A DNA stretch of 20,932 nt from Pseudomonadota bacterium (GCA_023416965.1 JAEZGJ010000127.1:1-20932), one strand, 5' to 3'. Shown: positions 6,613 through 14,753, counted from the first letter of the stretch. Notes: generated from the sequence alone by a model not told the origin. Translations and numbers: made by a program.

Positions 6613-7308
6613 TCAGGCGGTCAGGCCGCCGAGATAGGCCTGGAGCTGCAGGACGCCGCGCCGCATGTGGTGCTCGATCTCGGCGATCATCGGCGCGAGT
6701 TCATTGCCGAGGGCCAGTTCGACATAGCGCTGGTGGGCATCGCCCAGCGGGCCGGATCGCCCGTGCGCCTTCTGGTGGACGGCCAGATAGAGATGCAGAC
6801 GCGCCGAGATGCGACGCCAGGTCTCCAGCAGCAGCGCGTGCCCGCAATATTCATAGACGGTGGAGTGGAACTGCACCTCGGCCAGGGAGGAGGCATAGCC
6901 GTCCCCTCTGGGGAGCGCTTCGAGAAGGGCGGCGTGGCGGGCCTTGAGCGCGCGCGCGAAGGCGGGCGTCCGCCGCTCCCAGATCTCGCGGAACGCCAGG
7001 GTCTCCAGCGCCGTGCGCAGGGAGTAGATCTCGCTGATGTCGCCGGCCGAGAGGCCGACCACCCGCGTTCCCGTATAGGGCACGGTGATCAGCAGCCCCT
7101 CCTCCGCGAGCAGGCCCATGGCCTCGCGCAGCGGCCCGCGGCTGACGCCGAACTCGGCGGCGAGCTGAAGCTCGGTCACCGCCTCGCCGGGCGGGATGCG
7201 GCCGTCGATGATGGCGTGGCGCAGCCGCTCGGCGATCTGGTCGCGGAAGGTCGCCCGCCGCAGCTGGGCGATCGGTTCCGCGGGAGCGGGCGACGCCGCG
7301 CGGCTCAT
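6613..7308 (-). CDS. GntR-family transcriptional regulator, FCD (FadR) subfamily
   Basis: This 231-residue repressor-type regulator has a winged helix-turn-helix at about 20-85; ELQLAAEFGVSRGPLREAMG is the recognition region. A C-terminal helical FCD ligand domain (about 90-222) carries EVQFHSTVYEY and later histidines that usually bind a metal and the effector. The ATG at 7308 overlaps the stop of the aminotransferase gene by four bases (ATGA), which fixes the start and shows coupling. It is the last gene of the amino-acid importer operon. It probably represses the operon through the palindrome at 11283-11298, with the imported compound or a product as inducer. Confidence 0.92.
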   Translation of the reverse strand: MSRAASPAPAEPIAQLRRATFRDQIAERLRHAIIDGRIPPGEAVTELQLAAEFGVSRGPLREAMGLLAEEGLLITVPYTGTRVVGLSAGDISEIYSLRTALETLAFREIWERRTPAFARALKARHAALLEALPRGDGYASSLAEVQFHSTVYEYCGHALLLETWRRISARLHLYLAVHQKAHGRSGPLGDAHQRYVELALGNELAPMIAEIEHHMRRGVLQLQAYLGGLTA

Positions 7309-8216
7309 CGGGCGACCCACGCCTGGTAGCGCTCGGAGGCGAGCTGCGTCAGCGGGCCGGGCTTGCCGGTGCCGATCACCCGCCCGTCGATCCGCGTCAC
7401 CGGCGTGACGCCGCCGAGCGTGCCGGTGACGAAGGCCTCGTCCGCGGCATAGACCTCGGCGAGGGTGTAGTCCTTCTCGCGGCACGTGGCGCCGGCATCC
7501 CGCCAGGCGTCGATCACCGCCTGCCGCGTCAGCCCCTTGAAGCAATAGGAGCCGGTGGAGGTCCACAATTCGCCACGGCGGACGATGAAGAAATTGGTGG
7601 AGTTGCAGCTGGCGACGAAGCCATTCGGGTCGAGCATGAGGGCCTCGTCCGCCCCGGCATTGATGGCCTGGATCAGCGCCTGGATGAGGTTCAGCCGGCT
7701 GTGCGAGTTGAGGCGGAGGGCGAAGACGTCCGGGGTGCTGGTGCGGAAGGTGGAGGTGAAGAGCGACAGGCCGCGCGCCTTCGATTCCGGCCGGGGCGTC
7801 TTGTATTCGGCGACGATGACCATTGTCGCCTTGCCGATGACGAAGCGGGGGTCCTGGTTCACCGTCGCCTTGACGCCGCGGGTGACCATGAGCCGGACAT
7901 GGGCGCCGTCGGTCATGCCGTTGCGATCCAGCGTCTCTGCGACCGCGGCGGCAACCTCCTCGCGGCTGCGGCCGATGTCGAGGGCGATGGACCCGGCCCC
8001 CTCGAACAGGCGGTCGAGATGGGCGTCGAGCTGGATCAGCCGGCCGTTCTTCAGCCGCAGCCCCTCCCAGACGCCGTCGCCCAGCACGAACCCCGAATCG
8101 AAGATCGAGACCCGTGCCTCGTGGCGGGGCACGAAGGCGCCGTCGACATAGACGAGGACGCTCTCGTTGCGGGGATCTTCGAGATAGCCCTGGGCGCTGC
8201 CCGCGGTGCTGCTCAT
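7305..8216 (-). CDS. Aminotransferase class IV homologue lacking the expected PLP lysine
   Basis: This 303-residue protein has the fold-type IV (BCAT / D-amino-acid transaminase / ADC lyase) layout: YVDGAFVPRHEARVSIFDSG, DGVWEGLR, LDAHLDRL, GADEALMLD and FVTGTLGGVTPV. At the catalytic helix, where relatives have K-S/H-x-x-x-L-N, this sequence reads NSHSRLN with N170 in the lysine position. No lysine occurs anywhere between residues 147 and 226. The PLP-contacting glutamate of the usual V-T-E-G is also replaced (VASC, S203). Either it belongs to a divergent subfamily with a changed active site or it is no longer a transaminase. It lies in the importer operon 13 bp after the ATPase gene, so a link to the imported amino acid is likely. 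Confidence 0.85.
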   Translation of the reverse strand: MSSTAGSAQGYLEDPRNESVLVYVDGAFVPRHEARVSIFDSGFVLGDGVWEGLRLKNGRLIQLDAHLDRLFEGAGSIALDIGRSREEVAAAVAETLDRNGMTDGAHVRLMVTRGVKATVNQDPRFVIGKATMVIVAEYKTPRPESKARGLSLFTSTFRTSTPDVFALRLNSHSRLNLIQALIQAINAGADEALMLDPNGFVASCNSTNFFIVRRGELWTSTGSYCFKGLTRQAVIDAWRDAGATCREKDYTLAEVYAADEAFVTGTLGGVTPVTRIDGRVIGTGKPGPLTQLASERYQAWVAR

Positions 8217-8229
8217 GGCACTGTTCCTG

Positions 8230-9012
8230 TCAGAAGCTGAACCGGCGGTGGCCGGCGATGAAGGCCTGGGTGAGCGGCCGGCGCGGGCTCTTCAGCACCT
8301 CGTCGGGCGTTCCCGTTTCGTAGATGCCGCCCTCGGCCAGAAACACGACGCGCGTCGCCATGTGGTAGGCGAAGCCGATCTCGTGGGTGACCAGCAGCAT
8401 GGTGCGGCCGTCCTCGGCGAGCGACTGGATGGTGTTGAGCACCTCGCCGACGAGGGCCGGGTCGAGCGCCGAGGTCGGCTCGTCGAAGAGCAGGATCTCC
8501 GGCTCCATGGCGAGCGCCCGGGCGATGGCGACGCGCTGCTTCTGGCCGCCCGACAGGTGCGCCGGGTAGGCCTCCGCCTTGTCGGCGAGGCCGACGCGGG
8601 CGAGTTCAGCGAGCGCGCGCGGGCGCGCGTCATCGCGCGCGAGGCGCTTCACCGTGACGAGGCCCTCCATGACATTGCCGACGACCGTCATGTGGGGGAA
8701 CAGGTTGAACTGCTGGAAGACCATGCCGACGCGCTGGCGCAGCCGGTTCAGCGCCCGCTCGTCGTAGCGGATCTCGGTCGTCCCGCCGCGCTCGCGCGCC
8801 TCCCCCACCGCCTCGCCGCCGAGGATGACACGGCCCTCGTCGGGGCGCTCCAGGAAGTTGATGCAACGCAGGAGCGTCGACTTGCCGGAGCCCGAGGCGC
8901 CGATGATGGCGATGCGGTCGCCTCTCGCCACGTCGAGGTCGACGCCGGAGAAGACGGTGCTCGCGCCGAAGCGCTTGCCGAGGCCCCTGAGCTGGAGAAG
9001 CGTGTCGGCCAT
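8230..9012 (-). CDS. Polar amino-acid ABC transporter ATP-binding protein (GlnQ/HisP type)
   Basis: This 260-residue ATPase has Walker A GASGSGKST (38-46), Q-loop Q100 (VFQQFNLFPHMT), signature LSGGQ (153-157), Walker B LLFDEP (174-179) and H210 (VTHE). The VFQQFNLFPHMT segment is typical of the polar amino-acid uptake family. A slightly long loop (about 66-86) follows the first subdomain. It starts three bases after the stop of the second permease gene, within the operon binding protein, permease, permease, ATPase, aminotransferase homologue, regulator. It powers import at the cytoplasmic face of the two permeases. Confidence 0.95.
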   Translation of the reverse strand: MADTLLQLRGLGKRFGASTVFSGVDLDVARGDRIAIIGASGSGKSTLLRCINFLERPDEGRVILGGEAVGEARERGGTTEIRYDERALNRLRQRVGMVFQQFNLFPHMTVVGNVMEGLVTVKRLARDDARPRALAELARVGLADKAEAYPAHLSGGQKQRVAIARALAMEPEILLFDEPTSALDPALVGEVLNTIQSLAEDGRTMLLVTHEIGFAYHMATRVVFLAEGGIYETGTPDEVLKSPRRPLTQAFIAGHRRFSF

Positions 9013-9015
9013 GGA

Positions 9016-9681
9016 TCAGTCGCTCCGCGCCAGCCGCCGCTCGAGCGCATAGGTGGCGCGCACCAGCGGGTAGAGGAAGAGGAAGAAGAGGGCGCCGACG
9101 ACCGTATAGACCTCCAGCGGGTTGAAGTTCAGCGAGGCCACCAGCTTGCCCTGGTGGAGGAGCTCGACATAGGCGACGACGGAGGCGAGCGTCGTCATCT
9201 TGAAGATCTCGATGCCGCGGTTGGTCAGGGCCGGCAGGACGCGCCGCAGCGCCTGGGGCAGGACGATGCGCCGCAGGGTCTGCATTCCGCTCATGCCGAT
9301 GGAACGGGCCGCCTCCCATTGTCCGGGCTCGATGGACTGGATGCCGCCGCGATAGATCTCGGCGGAATAGGCGGCCGAGTTCAGCGAGATTCCGAGGATG
9401 GCGGCCCCGAACGGGGTGATCTCCACCGGCACCAGCATGGGCAGGGCGAAATAGAACCAGAGGATCTGCACCAGAACCGGCGTGTTGCGGAAGAACTCGA
9501 TGAAGGCGACGGCGAGCCAGCGCAGCGGCGCATGGCGGGAACGTCGCACCAGCGCGACGAACAGGCCCGAGCCGAGGCCGAGGACGAGGCAGATGGCGAA
9601 GAGGCGCAGCGTGCCGGCCGCCCCCGCGGCGAGGGCCTGCCAGTTGTCGAGGACCGGCGCGAAGTCCCAGCGATAGGCCAT
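9016..9681 (-). CDS. Amino-acid ABC transporter permease (second)
   Basis: This 221-residue HisMQ-type permease has about five membrane helices and the EAA loop EAARSIGMSGMQTLRRIVLP (from residue 123) that docks the ATPase. IEFFRNTPVLVQILWFYFAL is the usual family signature. Its ATG overlaps the stop of the first permease by one base (TGATG), implying coupled translation. The product should form a heterodimer with that permease. Confidence 0.94.
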   Translation of the reverse strand: MAYRWDFAPVLDNWQALAAGAAGTLRLFAICLVLGLGSGLFVALVRRSRHAPLRWLAVAFIEFFRNTPVLVQILWFYFALPMLVPVEITPFGAAILGISLNSAAYSAEIYRGGIQSIEPGQWEAARSIGMSGMQTLRRIVLPQALRRVLPALTNRGIEIFKMTTLASVVAYVELLHQGKLVASLNFNPLEVYTVVGALFFLFLYPLVRATYALERRLARSD

Positions 9682-10358
9682 CAGCGCGCCGCCATTTCGC
9701 CGCTCGCCGCCATGCGCCGTTCGAGGAGCGCGCCGAGGGCGCTGAACAGCGAGATGGTGACGAAGTAGATGAGCGCCGCCACGGTGAAGACCTCGAGGGG
9801 ACGGAAGGTCTTCTGGGCGAGCTCGTTCGCCTGATAGAGGAGGTCCGCATAGGAGACGGTGGCGACCAGCGTCGTCGTCTTCATGAGCTCGATGGAGCGC
9901 TCCATCATGGCGGGGAACATCCGCTTCACCGCCTGCGGCAGGACGACCCGCACCATGGTCTGGGACGAACTCATGCCGATGGCGCGGGCCGCCTCGCGCT
10001 GCCCACGATCGACGGAAACGATGCCGGCGCGGAAGATCTCGGCGAAGAAGGCGCCGGACTGGATGGTGAAGGTCAGGGCCGCCGCGAGATAGGGCGTCAT
10101 CTCCACCTTCAGCACGATGGGCAGGCCGAAATAGAACCAGAAGAGCTGGACCAGCGGCGGGGTGGTGCGGAACACCTCGATGACGATGCCGGCCGGCACC
10201 GAGAGGAGCTTCAGGCCCGACAGCCGTCCGAGCGCCAGGGCGAGGCCCACCGGCAATCCGCCGGCGAGCGCCACCGCCGTCAGGGCGAGCGTGTTGCGCA
10301 GCCCCGCCCACAGCAGGTCGCTGTTGGCGAGGACGGGCCCGAAGTCCCAGGCGTACAT
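9681..10358 (-). CDS. Amino-acid ABC transporter permease (first)
   Basis: This 225-residue HisMQ-type permease is related to the following gene, with the signature IEVFRTTPPLVQLFWFYFGLP and the EAA loop EAARAIGMSSSQTMVRVVLP (from residue 122). Both permeases begin with a similar WDF-x-PVL segment, which points to an ancient duplication. It starts 13 bp after the binding-protein stop. It forms half of the transmembrane pathway of the importer. Confidence 0.94.
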   Translation of the reverse strand: MYAWDFGPVLANSDLLWAGLRNTLALTAVALAGGLPVGLALALGRLSGLKLLSVPAGIVIEVFRTTPPLVQLFWFYFGLPIVLKVEMTPYLAAALTFTIQSGAFFAEIFRAGIVSVDRGQREAARAIGMSSSQTMVRVVLPQAVKRMFPAMMERSIELMKTTTLVATVSYADLLYQANELAQKTFRPLEVFTVAALIYFVTISLFSALGALLERRMAASGEMAAR

Positions 10359-10371
10359 GGCGGGAGCCGCG

Positions 10372-11211
10372 TCAGCCGAGCATTTCCTTGATGATCGGCG
10401 GCGCCGCCTTCGGGTCGAGCCCGAAGCCGGTGAGGAACTCCTCGTACCAGGCCTGGATCTGCCGGGTGCGGTAGTACTCGGCGATGCGGGCGTCGACCCA
10501 TTCGACGAAGGCCGTGTCGCCCTTGCGCACGGCGGCGCTGGAGGGATTGGACTGGGTCGGCTGCGGCACGACGATCTTGCCCGAGCCCAGACGCTGGCGT
10601 GCGGCGATCAGCGGCGGGTGGAAGAGGCAGACGGCCTCGACGCGGCCGGACTGGAAGGCGGCGATGGCCTCGGTGTTGCCGGGGAAGCGCTGGATGGCGG
10701 CCTTGGACACCTCGGCGGTGAGGAAGCGGTCCATGCTGGTCGCCTGCGGCACGGCGATGCGGAGCTCCGGCTTGTTGAGATCCTCCCAGGTCCGCACGGC
10801 GAGATCGTCCTTCGCCAGCACCGCCAGCGAATAGTAGAGCAGCGGCGATTTCGGGAAATCGACGGCCTGGGCGCGCTCGGGTGTCGCGTCGAGCACGAAC
10901 ATGATGTCGATGCGGTTGGCCTGGAGCGCGGCGATGGCGGTGCCCCAGGTGACCTCGACCGGCTCGAACTTCACGTTCAAGGCGGCGGCCATGGCCTTGC
11001 CGAGGGAGACGCCGACGCCGGAGGACCACTCCCCGGTGCGGGCATCCTTCGAATACCAGGGCGGCGCCTGGGTGACGCCGACGCGCAGCGATCCGCGCTG
11101 CTTCACCTGGTCCAGCGTGCCGCCAGCCTGGGCGAAGGCCGGCGCGCCGAGGAGGGCGCCGCCCGCCGTCAGTCCGAGAGCCGAGGCGAAACTGCGTCGG
11201 TCGATGGTCAT
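10372..11211 (-). CDS. Amino-acid ABC transporter periplasmic binding protein (SBP family 3)
   Basis: This 279-residue exported receptor carries a twin-arginine-like signal (MTIDRRSFASALGL) with cleavage near AFAQA at about 28. The mature part opens with LDQVKQRGSLRVGVTQAPPW and contains ANRIDIMFVLDATPERAQAVDFPKSP, both typical of SBP_bac_3. The frame remains open further upstream to 11295, but GGAGGGGG just before the ATG at 11211 and the signal peptide at residue 1 fix this start. It is the first gene of the importer operon and faces the palindromic operator region. Ligand unknown; the aminotransferase homologue suggests an unusual or D-amino acid, as inference only. Confidence 0.93.
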   Translation of the reverse strand: MTIDRRSFASALGLTAGGALLGAPAFAQAGGTLDQVKQRGSLRVGVTQAPPWYSKDARTGEWSSGVGVSLGKAMAAALNVKFEPVEVTWGTAIAALQANRIDIMFVLDATPERAQAVDFPKSPLLYYSLAVLAKDDLAVRTWEDLNKPELRIAVPQATSMDRFLTAEVSKAAIQRFPGNTEAIAAFQSGRVEAVCLFHPPLIAARQRLGSGKIVVPQPTQSNPSSAAVRKGDTAFVEWVDARIAEYYRTRQIQAWYEEFLTGFGLDPKAAPPIIKEMLG

Positions 11212-11282
11212 GGATCCCCCTCCAGGTCGCGTCTGTCGCGGAGCCGGCCGGCTCGAACGTCGAAGTGAACAGGCGGCATTGT

Positions 11283-11298
11283 CGATTGTCAACAATCG
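11283..11298 (-). promoter_or_regulatory. Palindromic operator with -35 element of the amino-acid importer operon
   Basis: CGATTGT-CA-ACAATCG is a perfect inverted repeat (7-bp arms, 2-bp centre) located 72-87 bp upstream of the binding-protein start. TTGT-N2-ACAA-type palindromes suit FCD-GntR dimers. On the minus strand the same bases contain TTGACA (11292-11287), an exact sigma-70 -35 hexamer; the -10 is not obvious. Binding of the operon's own GntR protein here would block polymerase. The binding claim is inferred. Confidence 0.6.
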
Positions 11299-11314
11299 GC
11301 AGATCGGCCGTCGG

Positions 11315-11339
11315 GGAACTCGCCGGGCGCTTTACCGTT
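11315..11339 (+). promoter_or_regulatory. EcfG promoter, exact consensus
   Basis: GGAAC at 11315-11319, a 16-nt spacer, then CGTT at 11336-11339, followed 34-37 nt later by the ATG pair of a small hydrophilic protein gene. It lies back-to-back with the importer operon promoter. Confidence 0.8.
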
Positions 11340-11376
11340 GGGCTGAAGAGACGATGCGACAGACAAGGGGGACATG

Positions 11377-11661
11377 ATGAGCACCGACAAGAGCGACGGC
11401 CAGCAGCCGGAAGCACTCGCCACCTTCGCCGAGGCCGCCCGTGCCGACGGCAAGAAACCTGCGGACCTCGGCCTGACGGCCAATTCCGACACCGCGCCGG
11501 TTACGACCGACCCGCATGCCAAGGACGAGGCGGCGACGAAGGTATTGAAGCGTGGAGCGACGGGCCAGGACGAGGGCGTCGACGCGGCGGTGGATGCCCT
11601 GCCTGACCGTACGGCCGAGCATCCTGACAGGGCGCGACAGGAGCCGCGCGGCTCGAATTAA
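11377..11661 (+). CDS. Small hydrophilic, probably disordered stress protein
   Basis: This 94-residue, charged, alanine-rich protein has no hydrophobic core, signal peptide or recognised domain (ATFAEAARADGKKPADLG, TDPHAKDEAATKVLKRG). Two adjacent ATGs exist at 11374 and 11377. AAGGGGG is five bases before the second, which is chosen. An exact EcfG promoter precedes it. Composition and control resemble other small general-stress proteins of alphaproteobacteria, and two comparable ORFs occur later in the window (14377-14733 and 15789-16031). The final codons lie in a short palindrome (11641-11654). Function unknown. Confidence 0.75.
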   Translation: MSTDKSDGQQPEALATFAEAARADGKKPADLGLTANSDTAPVTTDPHAKDEAATKVLKRGATGQDEGVDAAVDALPDRTAEHPDRARQEPRGSN

Positions 11662-11779
11662 TCACACTGGTTTAGCGTAATTTAAATACACTCCGTTACG
11701 CATAGGCATGTGGCCGTCCCCTGACCGGCCCGGCGCATGCCTGGTGCGGGTTCTTCCACCCGCAGATGTGACGGTGGCG

Positions 11780-12586
11780 ATGCCGACGAACGCGGAACGC
11801 GTGCTTGCAGGGTTGGAGTGGCTGGTCCGGATCGGCGTGCTCCGCGGCGTCCTCGCCGTCACGGCCGTGTCGATTGCCCTCTCGCTGTTGATCACCGGCC
11901 TCCACCTGAGGCTCTTCCTTGCGGTGCCGGTGCCTTACGAGCACTGGGTGTTCACCGCCATCACCGTCCCGGCCATCGTGGCCCCCGCGGTGACCTTTGC
12001 GGTGCTCTCGCTGGCCTCGCGCCTGATGGAGACGAGAGCGGCGCTGGAACGCGCCGCCCATACCGACCCGCTGACCCAGATCGGCAACCGCCGCGCCTTC
12101 ACCGACCAGGCCGGCCGGGAGATGGCGCGCGTGGCGCGTGGCGGGCGCGGCTTCAGCATCCTCATCCTCGACATCGACCACTTCAAGGCGCTGAACGACC
12201 GGCTCGGCCATGCGGCGGGAGACGCAGCCCTCGTCGCCGTCGCACGTACCTGCGCCGCGATGTTGAGGCAGGCGGACTTCTTCTGCCGGTGGGGTGGCGA
12301 GGAGTTCATCGCGCTGCTCCCCGACGCGGACCTTGGCGACGCCGTCGCCGTCGCCGAGAAGCTGCGGCTCGCCATCGCCCGCCGGAGCCTGGCCGGCGAA
12401 CATCCGCTGACGGTGAGTATCGGCGTCGCGTCCAGCGCCGGATTCCCTGACACACTCGACGAGATCATCCGCGAGGCTGACCGCCAGCTCTACCTCGCCA
12501 AGGAGCAGGGACGGAACCGGACCATGCCCGAGGCGACGACAAGGGCCGCGCCGGCCGCGGCCGCCCGCCGGGGCGACAGAACCTGA
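11780..12586 (+). CDS. Membrane-anchored diguanylate cyclase (GGDEF)
   Basis: This is an inner-membrane enzyme that makes cyclic di-GMP from two GTP. Two helices (about 21-45 and 56-78) precede a full GGDEF domain (about 95-255). The active-site motif is intact as GGEEF (172-176), with the metal site at DIDHFKALND (D131) and the substrate loop DPLTQIGNRRAF. RQAD (163-166), five residues ahead of GGEEF, is a canonical inhibitory I-site. The frame is open back to an ATG at 11708; 11780 is preferred because the intervening residues look non-coding, but the choice is not firm. An AT-rich stretch (11655-11700) probably holds its promoter. Confidence 0.9.
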   Translation: MPTNAERVLAGLEWLVRIGVLRGVLAVTAVSIALSLLITGLHLRLFLAVPVPYEHWVFTAITVPAIVAPAVTFAVLSLASRLMETRAALERAAHTDPLTQIGNRRAFTDQAGREMARVARGGRGFSILILDIDHFKALNDRLGHAAGDAALVAVARTCAAMLRQADFFCRWGGEEFIALLPDADLGDAVAVAEKLRLAIARRSLAGEHPLTVSIGVASSAGFPDTLDEIIREADRQLYLAKEQGRNRTMPEATTRAAPAAAARRGDRT

Positions 12587-12606
12587 GCGGCTCCGGCGGG
12601 AGCCGC
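12587..12606 (+). terminator. Hairpin directly after the diguanylate cyclase stop
   Basis: A perfect 8-bp stem GCGGCTCC-GGCG-GGAGCCGC begins at the base after TGA. No U tract follows, so it is a possible weak terminator or mRNA end structure. Confidence 0.45.
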
Positions 12607-12615
12607 CCGGCAATT

Positions 12616-12640
12616 GCAACCTTCGCCTGCCCGTCCGGTT
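12616..12640 (+). promoter_or_regulatory. Weak EcfG-like promoter candidate
   Basis: GCAAC-N16-GGTT deviates at one position in each hexamer from EcfG consensus. Its spacing to the SPW gene start (32 nt) equals that of the exact sites elsewhere in the window. Confidence 0.3.
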
Positions 12641-12672
12641 TGCTAGGAACGCCCAGCCGCGAGGACAGCGAC

Positions 12673-13035
12673 ATGCGATTCATCCCGACCAAGGTCCACG
12701 GCGCCCTCGACTACGCGACCGGCGCCCTTCTGATCCTCGCGCCCTGGCTCCTGGGTTTCGCCAATGGCGGACCGGCCCAGTGGGTTCCGGTGATCCTCGG
12801 CGCGGGCGTCATCCTCTACAGCCTGGTGACCGACTATGAACTCGGCGTCGCCCGGCTGCTGCCCATGCCCGCCCATCTCGGCCTGGACATCGCGGGGGGC
12901 GTGCTTCTGGCGGCCTCGCCCTGGCTGTTCGGCTTCGCCAGCCTCGTCTTCTGGCCCCACCTGATCGTCGGCCTCTTCGAGATCGCCGCCGGCCTGATGA
13001 CGCGGACGGCGCCGGAGCGAAGCATGGCGCTGTGA
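12673..13035 (+). CDS. SPW-repeat membrane protein
   Basis: This 120-residue protein has four predicted helices. Two copies of the SPW repeat motif appear as ILAPWLLGFA (21-30) and LAASPWLFGFA (79-89), each beginning a two-helix unit. The start at 12673 is chosen because GAGG lies eight bases upstream and the protein then begins with the family-typical MRFIPTKVHG; a TTG further upstream is less likely. The family's function is unknown. Its position among stress-type genes and a weak EcfG-like site upstream hint at a membrane-stress role, as inference. Confidence 0.88.
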   Translation: MRFIPTKVHGALDYATGALLILAPWLLGFANGGPAQWVPVILGAGVILYSLVTDYELGVARLLPMPAHLGLDIAGGVLLAASPWLFGFASLVFWPHLIVGLFEIAAGLMTRTAPERSMAL

Positions 13036-13138
13036 CAGCGGACGTCGCTCCCTCGGCAGACCGGCGCGCGTCCCCTGCGGCACAATGGCCGCCGTCGCGG
13101 GGCAAGTTCCGCTTGCGGAGCGGAGGTTCGGCCGCTTG

Positions 13139-14380
13139 ATGAGGGGCATGGCATCCCCCTCCCCCGAACTCCTCTTCTTCAGCCTCGGCGCGCTTCTCCT
13201 TCTCACGGTCCTCGCCGGCAATCTCTCCAGCCGGTTCGGCCTGCCCGCGCTGATCGGGTTCCTCGCGCTCGGCATGGTGGCCGGGTCCGACGGCCCCGGC
13301 GGGATCGTTTTCGACAATTACGGGGTGGCGCAGACCGTCGGCGTTGCCTGCCTCGTCTTCATCCTGTTCTCGGGCGGGCTCGACACCGACTGGGCCATGG
13401 TGCGCGGGGTCGTACGGCCGGCCTTCGTTCTGGCGACGCTGGGCGTGGCCATCAGCGCGGCGGTGGTGTCCCTTGCCGCAGTCCTGTTGCTGGACTTCAC
13501 GCCGCTCCAGGGCTTCCTTCTCGGCGCCGTGATCGCCTCCACCGATGCGGCGGCGGTCTTCGCCATCATGCGCTCGCATGGGCTGCCGCTGGACAACCGC
13601 GCCTGCGGGTTGATCGAACTGGAATCCGGCTCCAACGATCCGATGGCCATCTTCCTGGTCGGTGCCGGCATCCTGCTGATCACCGCCCCGGCCGCCGGCG
13701 TATGGGGGCTGGTGCCGAGCTTCTTCGTCCAGATGGGTGTCGGCGCGGGGGTCGGGCTGACCGTCGGAACGGGAATGCCGGCCCTGCTCCGCCATGTGCG
13801 CCTGCAGGTGGGAAGCCTGGCGCTCGTCGTGTCGGTCGGCGCCGCGCTCGTGGCCTACGGACTTGCCGGAGTGGCGGGCGGCAACGGCTTTCTCGCCGCC
13901 TATCTGGCTGGCATCGTGGCCGGCAACAGGGACTTCCCGGGGAAGCGGTCCGTCTCGCTGTTCCAGGACGGAGCGGCCTGGCTGGCCCAGGTGGTGATGT
14001 TCATGACCCTCGGCCTGCTCGTCTTCCCCTCGCAACTGCCTGCCGTCGCGGGCCCGGGCCTTGCCATCACCGCCGTGCTCATGCTGGTGGCGCGACCCCT
14101 GAGCGTCTTCGTCAGCCTCGCGCCGTTCCGCGACTTCCACTGGCGGGAAAAACTCTTCGTCTCCTGGGCCGGCCTCAGGGGCGCAGTGCCAATCGTCCTC
14201 GCCACGTTTCCGATCGTCGCCGGGATCGAGGGCGCGCAGACGATCTTCAACATCGTCTTCTTCGTGGTCGTGGTGTCCAGCGTGATCCAGGGGCCGACCA
14301 TCGGCCTCGCCGCGCGCCTCCTCGGCATCACGGGCGCGCGGTCCGCACCGGAAGAGGACGAGGCCAGGAGCCCCGGCTAG
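13139..14380 (+). CDS. CPA1-type K+(Na+)/H+ antiporter, NhaP/CvrA-like
   Basis: This is a polytopic cation/proton exchanger of about 413 residues. Core motifs are TDAAAVF (135-141) and ESGSNDPMA (162-170), whose Asp residues form the ion site, plus the crossing-helix region SWAGLRGAVPIVLATFP. Full-length NhaP2/CvrA proteins carry a C-terminal TrkA-C regulatory domain of over 100 residues; this one ends after the last helix with a short charged tail. In-frame starts exist at 13085, 13139 and 13148. GGAGCGGAGG favours 13139, though spacing is slightly long. Its stop overlaps the stop of the convergent small acidic gene within CTAG. Role inferred: pH or potassium homeostasis. Confidence 0.9.
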   Translation: MRGMASPSPELLFFSLGALLLLTVLAGNLSSRFGLPALIGFLALGMVAGSDGPGGIVFDNYGVAQTVGVACLVFILFSGGLDTDWAMVRGVVRPAFVLATLGVAISAAVVSLAAVLLLDFTPLQGFLLGAVIASTDAAAVFAIMRSHGLPLDNRACGLIELESGSNDPMAIFLVGAGILLITAPAAGVWGLVPSFFVQMGVGAGVGLTVGTGMPALLRHVRLQVGSLALVVSVGAALVAYGLAGVAGGNGFLAAYLAGIVAGNRDFPGKRSVSLFQDGAAWLAQVVMFMTLGLLVFPSQLPAVAGPGLAITAVLMLVARPLSVFVSLAPFRDFHWREKLFVSWAGLRGAVPIVLATFPIVAGIEGAQTIFNIVFFVVVVSSVIQGPTIGLAARLLGITGARSAPEEDEARSPG

Positions 14381-14733
14381 ATCCGCGGCGCGGCGTCTCC
14401 GCGGTCGAAGACCGGTCCGTCGGGCGTGGGGTCGTCGTCGCCGACCGGCGCATCCTCCGCCGCCTGGCGCAACGATTCCTCTGTCGAATTGAGACCGTCG
14501 GAGGTTTCCTCGTCGCTGCCGGAATCCGCGACGCCGGTGACGTCACTGGTCGGCCGCGCCGTGGAGATGCCCTTCACCTCCGCCTCCGCGAGGCTCTCTT
14601 CGCCCGGGTCCTTGTCCATTGAAGTGCCGCCAGGCGTCTCCAGCAGCGCCCCGTCGTTACGCGCTACTTCCGCCTCGTTGGCGAATTCGCTGCGGTCCGC
14701 CTTTTCCGTCTGTGCGTCGATGCGATCGGCCAT
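14377..14733 (-). CDS. Small acidic, probably disordered stress protein
   Basis: This 118-residue, strongly acidic protein is rich in Asp, Glu, Ser and Ala, with no hydrophobic segment or known domain (ADRIDAQTEKADRSEFANEA, DSGSDEETSDGLNSTEESL). A clear AAGGAGG lies before the ATG at 14733. The frame stays open well upstream, but a near-consensus EcfG promoter at 14754-14778 supports this start. It converges on the antiporter gene with overlapping stop codons. Composition resembles other small EcfG-controlled hydrophilic proteins in this window; function unknown. Confidence 0.72.
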   Translation of the reverse strand: MADRIDAQTEKADRSEFANEAEVARNDGALLETPGGTSMDKDPGEESLAEAEVKGISTARPTSDVTGVADSGSDEETSDGLNSTEESLRQAAEDAPVGDDDPTPDGPVFDRGDAAPRI

Positions 14734-14753
14734 GGGCGCCTCCTTGAGGGGGA

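Noticed and set aside
7309..7566. Upstream in-frame extension of the GntR gene
   Set aside because: It would overlap the aminotransferase gene out of frame. The ATGA coupling at 7305-7308 and the normal family N-terminus favour 7308.
8206..9768. 520-codon plus-strand open frame opposite the amino-acid importer genes
   Set aside because: It crosses several well-supported minus-strand genes and has only Gly/Arg/Asp-rich low-complexity sequence, as expected from GC-rich antisense DNA.
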